In this document: piece after piece, positions 63,207 through 64,000 of the stretch
How positions within the stretch are numbered: the stretch's first letter is position 1
How the letters are laid out: the number at the start of each line of letters is the position of its first letter
Origin: Olleya sp. Hel_I_94
GTDB lineage: Bacteria > Bacteroidota > Bacteroidia > Flavobacteriales > Flavobacteriaceae
Direction of reading: 5' to 3'
Assembly (NCBI RefSeq): GCF_007827365.1
Contig: NZ_VISI01000002.1
Span: forward strand, 1,307,001 to 1,371,000
Length of the DNA: 64,000 bases
Translations under genes and position numbers: made by a program
Notes under the pieces: model-generated
Told to the model about the DNA's origin: nothing
Database searches by the model: none
The model's input: only the letters and a program-made list of their open reading frames with translations

Positions 63207-63743
63207 TTATTGTTTTAAAAATTGTTTTAATTCTGTTTCTAAGGCTATATAATCAAATGATTGTTCATAAAAAACTGTCTTTTGGGTATTGTAAATTAAT
63301 GTTGCAGGAATTGCTCCTGACCAATTTTTATCTACTTTAGGTATCCATGTATTAGCATCAACATCGTTTAAAACTATAACCTCACTTTTTAATTTATTTT
63401 TCAATAAAAAAGGTTTTAATTTACTTTCAATCTGCTTTGGAAAATCTAAACTTACCAAAATAACTTCTACCTTTTTGTCTGCATACGTTGTATTTAATTG
63501 TTCAAAATAAGGTAATTCTTTAACGCATGGTGCACACCAGGTCGCCCAAAAATTTATCACATAAGTTTTACTTTTATCCTTAGCAGCAAGGTATTGCTCT
63601 AAACCGTCAAAATCGACAATTTTTAAATCTTGCTTTAAATAAGGTGCGTCTACTATTTTTATTTGATTACTATTCAATATACTAATATACTGGTTTCCAA
63701 AAGCAAAAAAAGTAAAGGTCAATATTAAAAATAAGTGTTTCAT
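63207..63743 (-). CDS. TlpA-like thioredoxin-fold protein
   Basis: 178 residues. An N-terminal signal or anchor (MKHLFLILTFTFFAFGNQYI) is followed by the thioredoxin fold: NFWATWCAPCVKELPYFEQL (about 66-85) has the CxxC motif WCAPC and GAIPATLIY the cis-Pro. Such proteins maintain thiols in the periplasm, for example in cytochrome c maturation. It is co-transcribed with the redoxin gene. Confidence 0.9.
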   Translation of the reverse strand: MKHLFLILTFTFFAFGNQYISILNSNQIKIVDAPYLKQDLKIVDFDGLEQYLAAKDKSKTYVINFWATWCAPCVKELPYFEQLNTTYADKKVEVILVSLDFPKQIESKLKPFLLKNKLKSEVIVLNDVDANTWIPKVDKNWSGAIPATLIYNTQKTVFYEQSFDYIALETELKQFLKQ

Positions 63744-63809
63744 AAAGTAAATTTAATATTTATTGTTTTCATCTTTTCAGTTTTAACAAATAATTAAAGG
63801 GGAAAATAA

Positions 63810-63840
63810 TTTGAAAACTAACTTTTGATTTATATCTTTG
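63810..63840 (+). promoter_or_regulatory. Promoter of the trp-type leader
   Basis: TTTG (63810-63813) and TATCTTTG (63833-63840) are separated by 19 bases, an exact match to the TTTG-N19-TAnnTTTG promoter class of Bacteroidota. Transcription would begin near 63846, about 10 bases before the leader ATG. Confidence 0.75.
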
Positions 63841-63855
63841 AACTTTATAATAAAC

Positions 63856-63912
63856 ATGAACACAATTTTAAATCATACTTGGTGGTGGAATAATCGAAAT
63901 CAAACTTCGTGA
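63856..63912 (+). CDS. trpL: trp operon leader peptide (attenuator)
   Basis: 18 codons: MNTILNHTWWWNNRNQTS. Three consecutive TGG codons (63880-63888) are a strong mark of Trp-responsive attenuation. The peptide begins just downstream of a consensus promoter and ends 34 bases before an intrinsic terminator. The stop region can pair with the terminator loop. The genes it controls should start after 64000. This is too short for normal gene finding and is read from the pattern alone. Confidence 0.85.
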   Translation: MNTILNHTWWWNNRNQTS

Positions 63913-63968
63913 ACTAACGCTATACGTATTATTTAAGTAACTATACAAAAAAGGCTTGTCATTCACGA
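63907..63968 (+). promoter_or_regulatory. Candidate antiterminator pairing of the trp attenuator
   Basis: TCGTGAA (63907-63913), which overlaps the leader stop codon, is the exact complement of TTCACGA (63962-63968), in the loop and first stem bases of the terminator. A ribosome stalled at the Trp codons would leave 63907-63913 free; one at the stop codon would cover it. A 7-base match could be chance. Confidence 0.4.
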
Positions 63969-63982
63969 CAAGCCTTTTTTTT
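63947..63982 (+). terminator. Attenuator terminator
   Basis: AAAAAAGGCTTGTC (63947-63960) and GACAAGCCTTTTTT (63967-63980) form a 14-bp stem on a 6-base loop (ATTCAC) followed by more T. It lies right after the Trp leader peptide and before any gene. Confidence 0.9.
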
Positions 63983-64000
63983 ATTTCTGAACTTGTTTCA

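Overview
The window is AT-rich DNA from a member of the Bacteroidota, almost certainly a marine Flavobacteriaceae. The signs are the tmRNA tag (GENNYALAA), TAnnTTTG-type -7 promoter elements, TonB-dependent receptors with carboxypeptidase-like N-terminal domains, lineage families such as DUF2851, DUF6090 and the FemAB-like sugar-locus protein, and the gene order rpsU - xerC-type recombinase - hpf at the left edge. A relative of Olleya, Lacinutrix or Psychroserpens is a guess from general appearance only.

Layout. 1-1387: ribosome-associated edge (partial hpf, xerC-like recombinase, rpsU). 1471-9612: minus-strand housekeeping genes (carboxypeptidase-like OM-associated protein, acyl-CoA dehydrogenase with an 86-bp tandem repeat array behind it, helix-hairpin-helix protein, Na+/alanine symporter, K+ channel, PspC, DUF2851). 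9768-21169: mixed single genes (MFS transporter, FKBP isomerase, CBS-type cysteine/cystathionine synthase, LolC/E-like permease, NamZ-like lipoprotein, cysteine-cluster protein, methyltransferase, amidohydrolase). 21274-26065: a plugless TonB-receptor-like barrel paired with a 1000-residue TPR protein. 26218-36065: surface-polysaccharide genes on alternating strands, with FdtA/FdtB-type dTDP-amino-sugar enzymes, a Wzx-type flippase, several glycosyltransferases and a FemAB/GNAT-like transferase. 36352-43708: typA, a lipoprotein/ABC ATPase/permease set, kdsA and an outer-membrane protein. 44584-48178: a compact operon around a small winged-helix regulator, with two copies of a TACTTTG-N5-CAAAGTA palindrome just ahead of gene starts; it contains a Coq4-like protein, a SanA-like protein, DUF2809 and DUF1361. 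48215-52172: a large Ca-binding-repeat lipoprotein, a lysine/alanine dehydrogenase-like enzyme and a small tudor-like protein. 52308-52699: ssrA.

Two parts deserve most attention. First, 52739-61709 is a self-contained catabolic locus: LacI regulator, TonB-dependent receptor without SusD, GH63-type mannosyl/glucosylglycerate hydrolase, SSS-family symporter, glycerate kinase and mannose-6-phosphate isomerase, with a perfect LacI-type operator between the divergent arms. The enzyme set fits uptake and hydrolysis of mannosylglycerate (digeneaside, a red-algal solute) to glycerate and mannose, with glycerate going to phosphoglycerate and mannose entering by way of mannose-6-phosphate; no mannose kinase is in the window. 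Second, the last 190 bases hold a tryptophan-type attenuator: a promoter, an 18-codon leader peptide with three consecutive Trp codons, and an intrinsic terminator whose loop can pair with the leader stop-codon region. The trp structural genes would start just beyond the window.

The right edge before that (61755-63743) carries two rhodanese-like proteins and two thioredoxin-fold proteins on the minus strand. No rRNA, tRNA, CRISPR array, transposase or prophage genes were seen.
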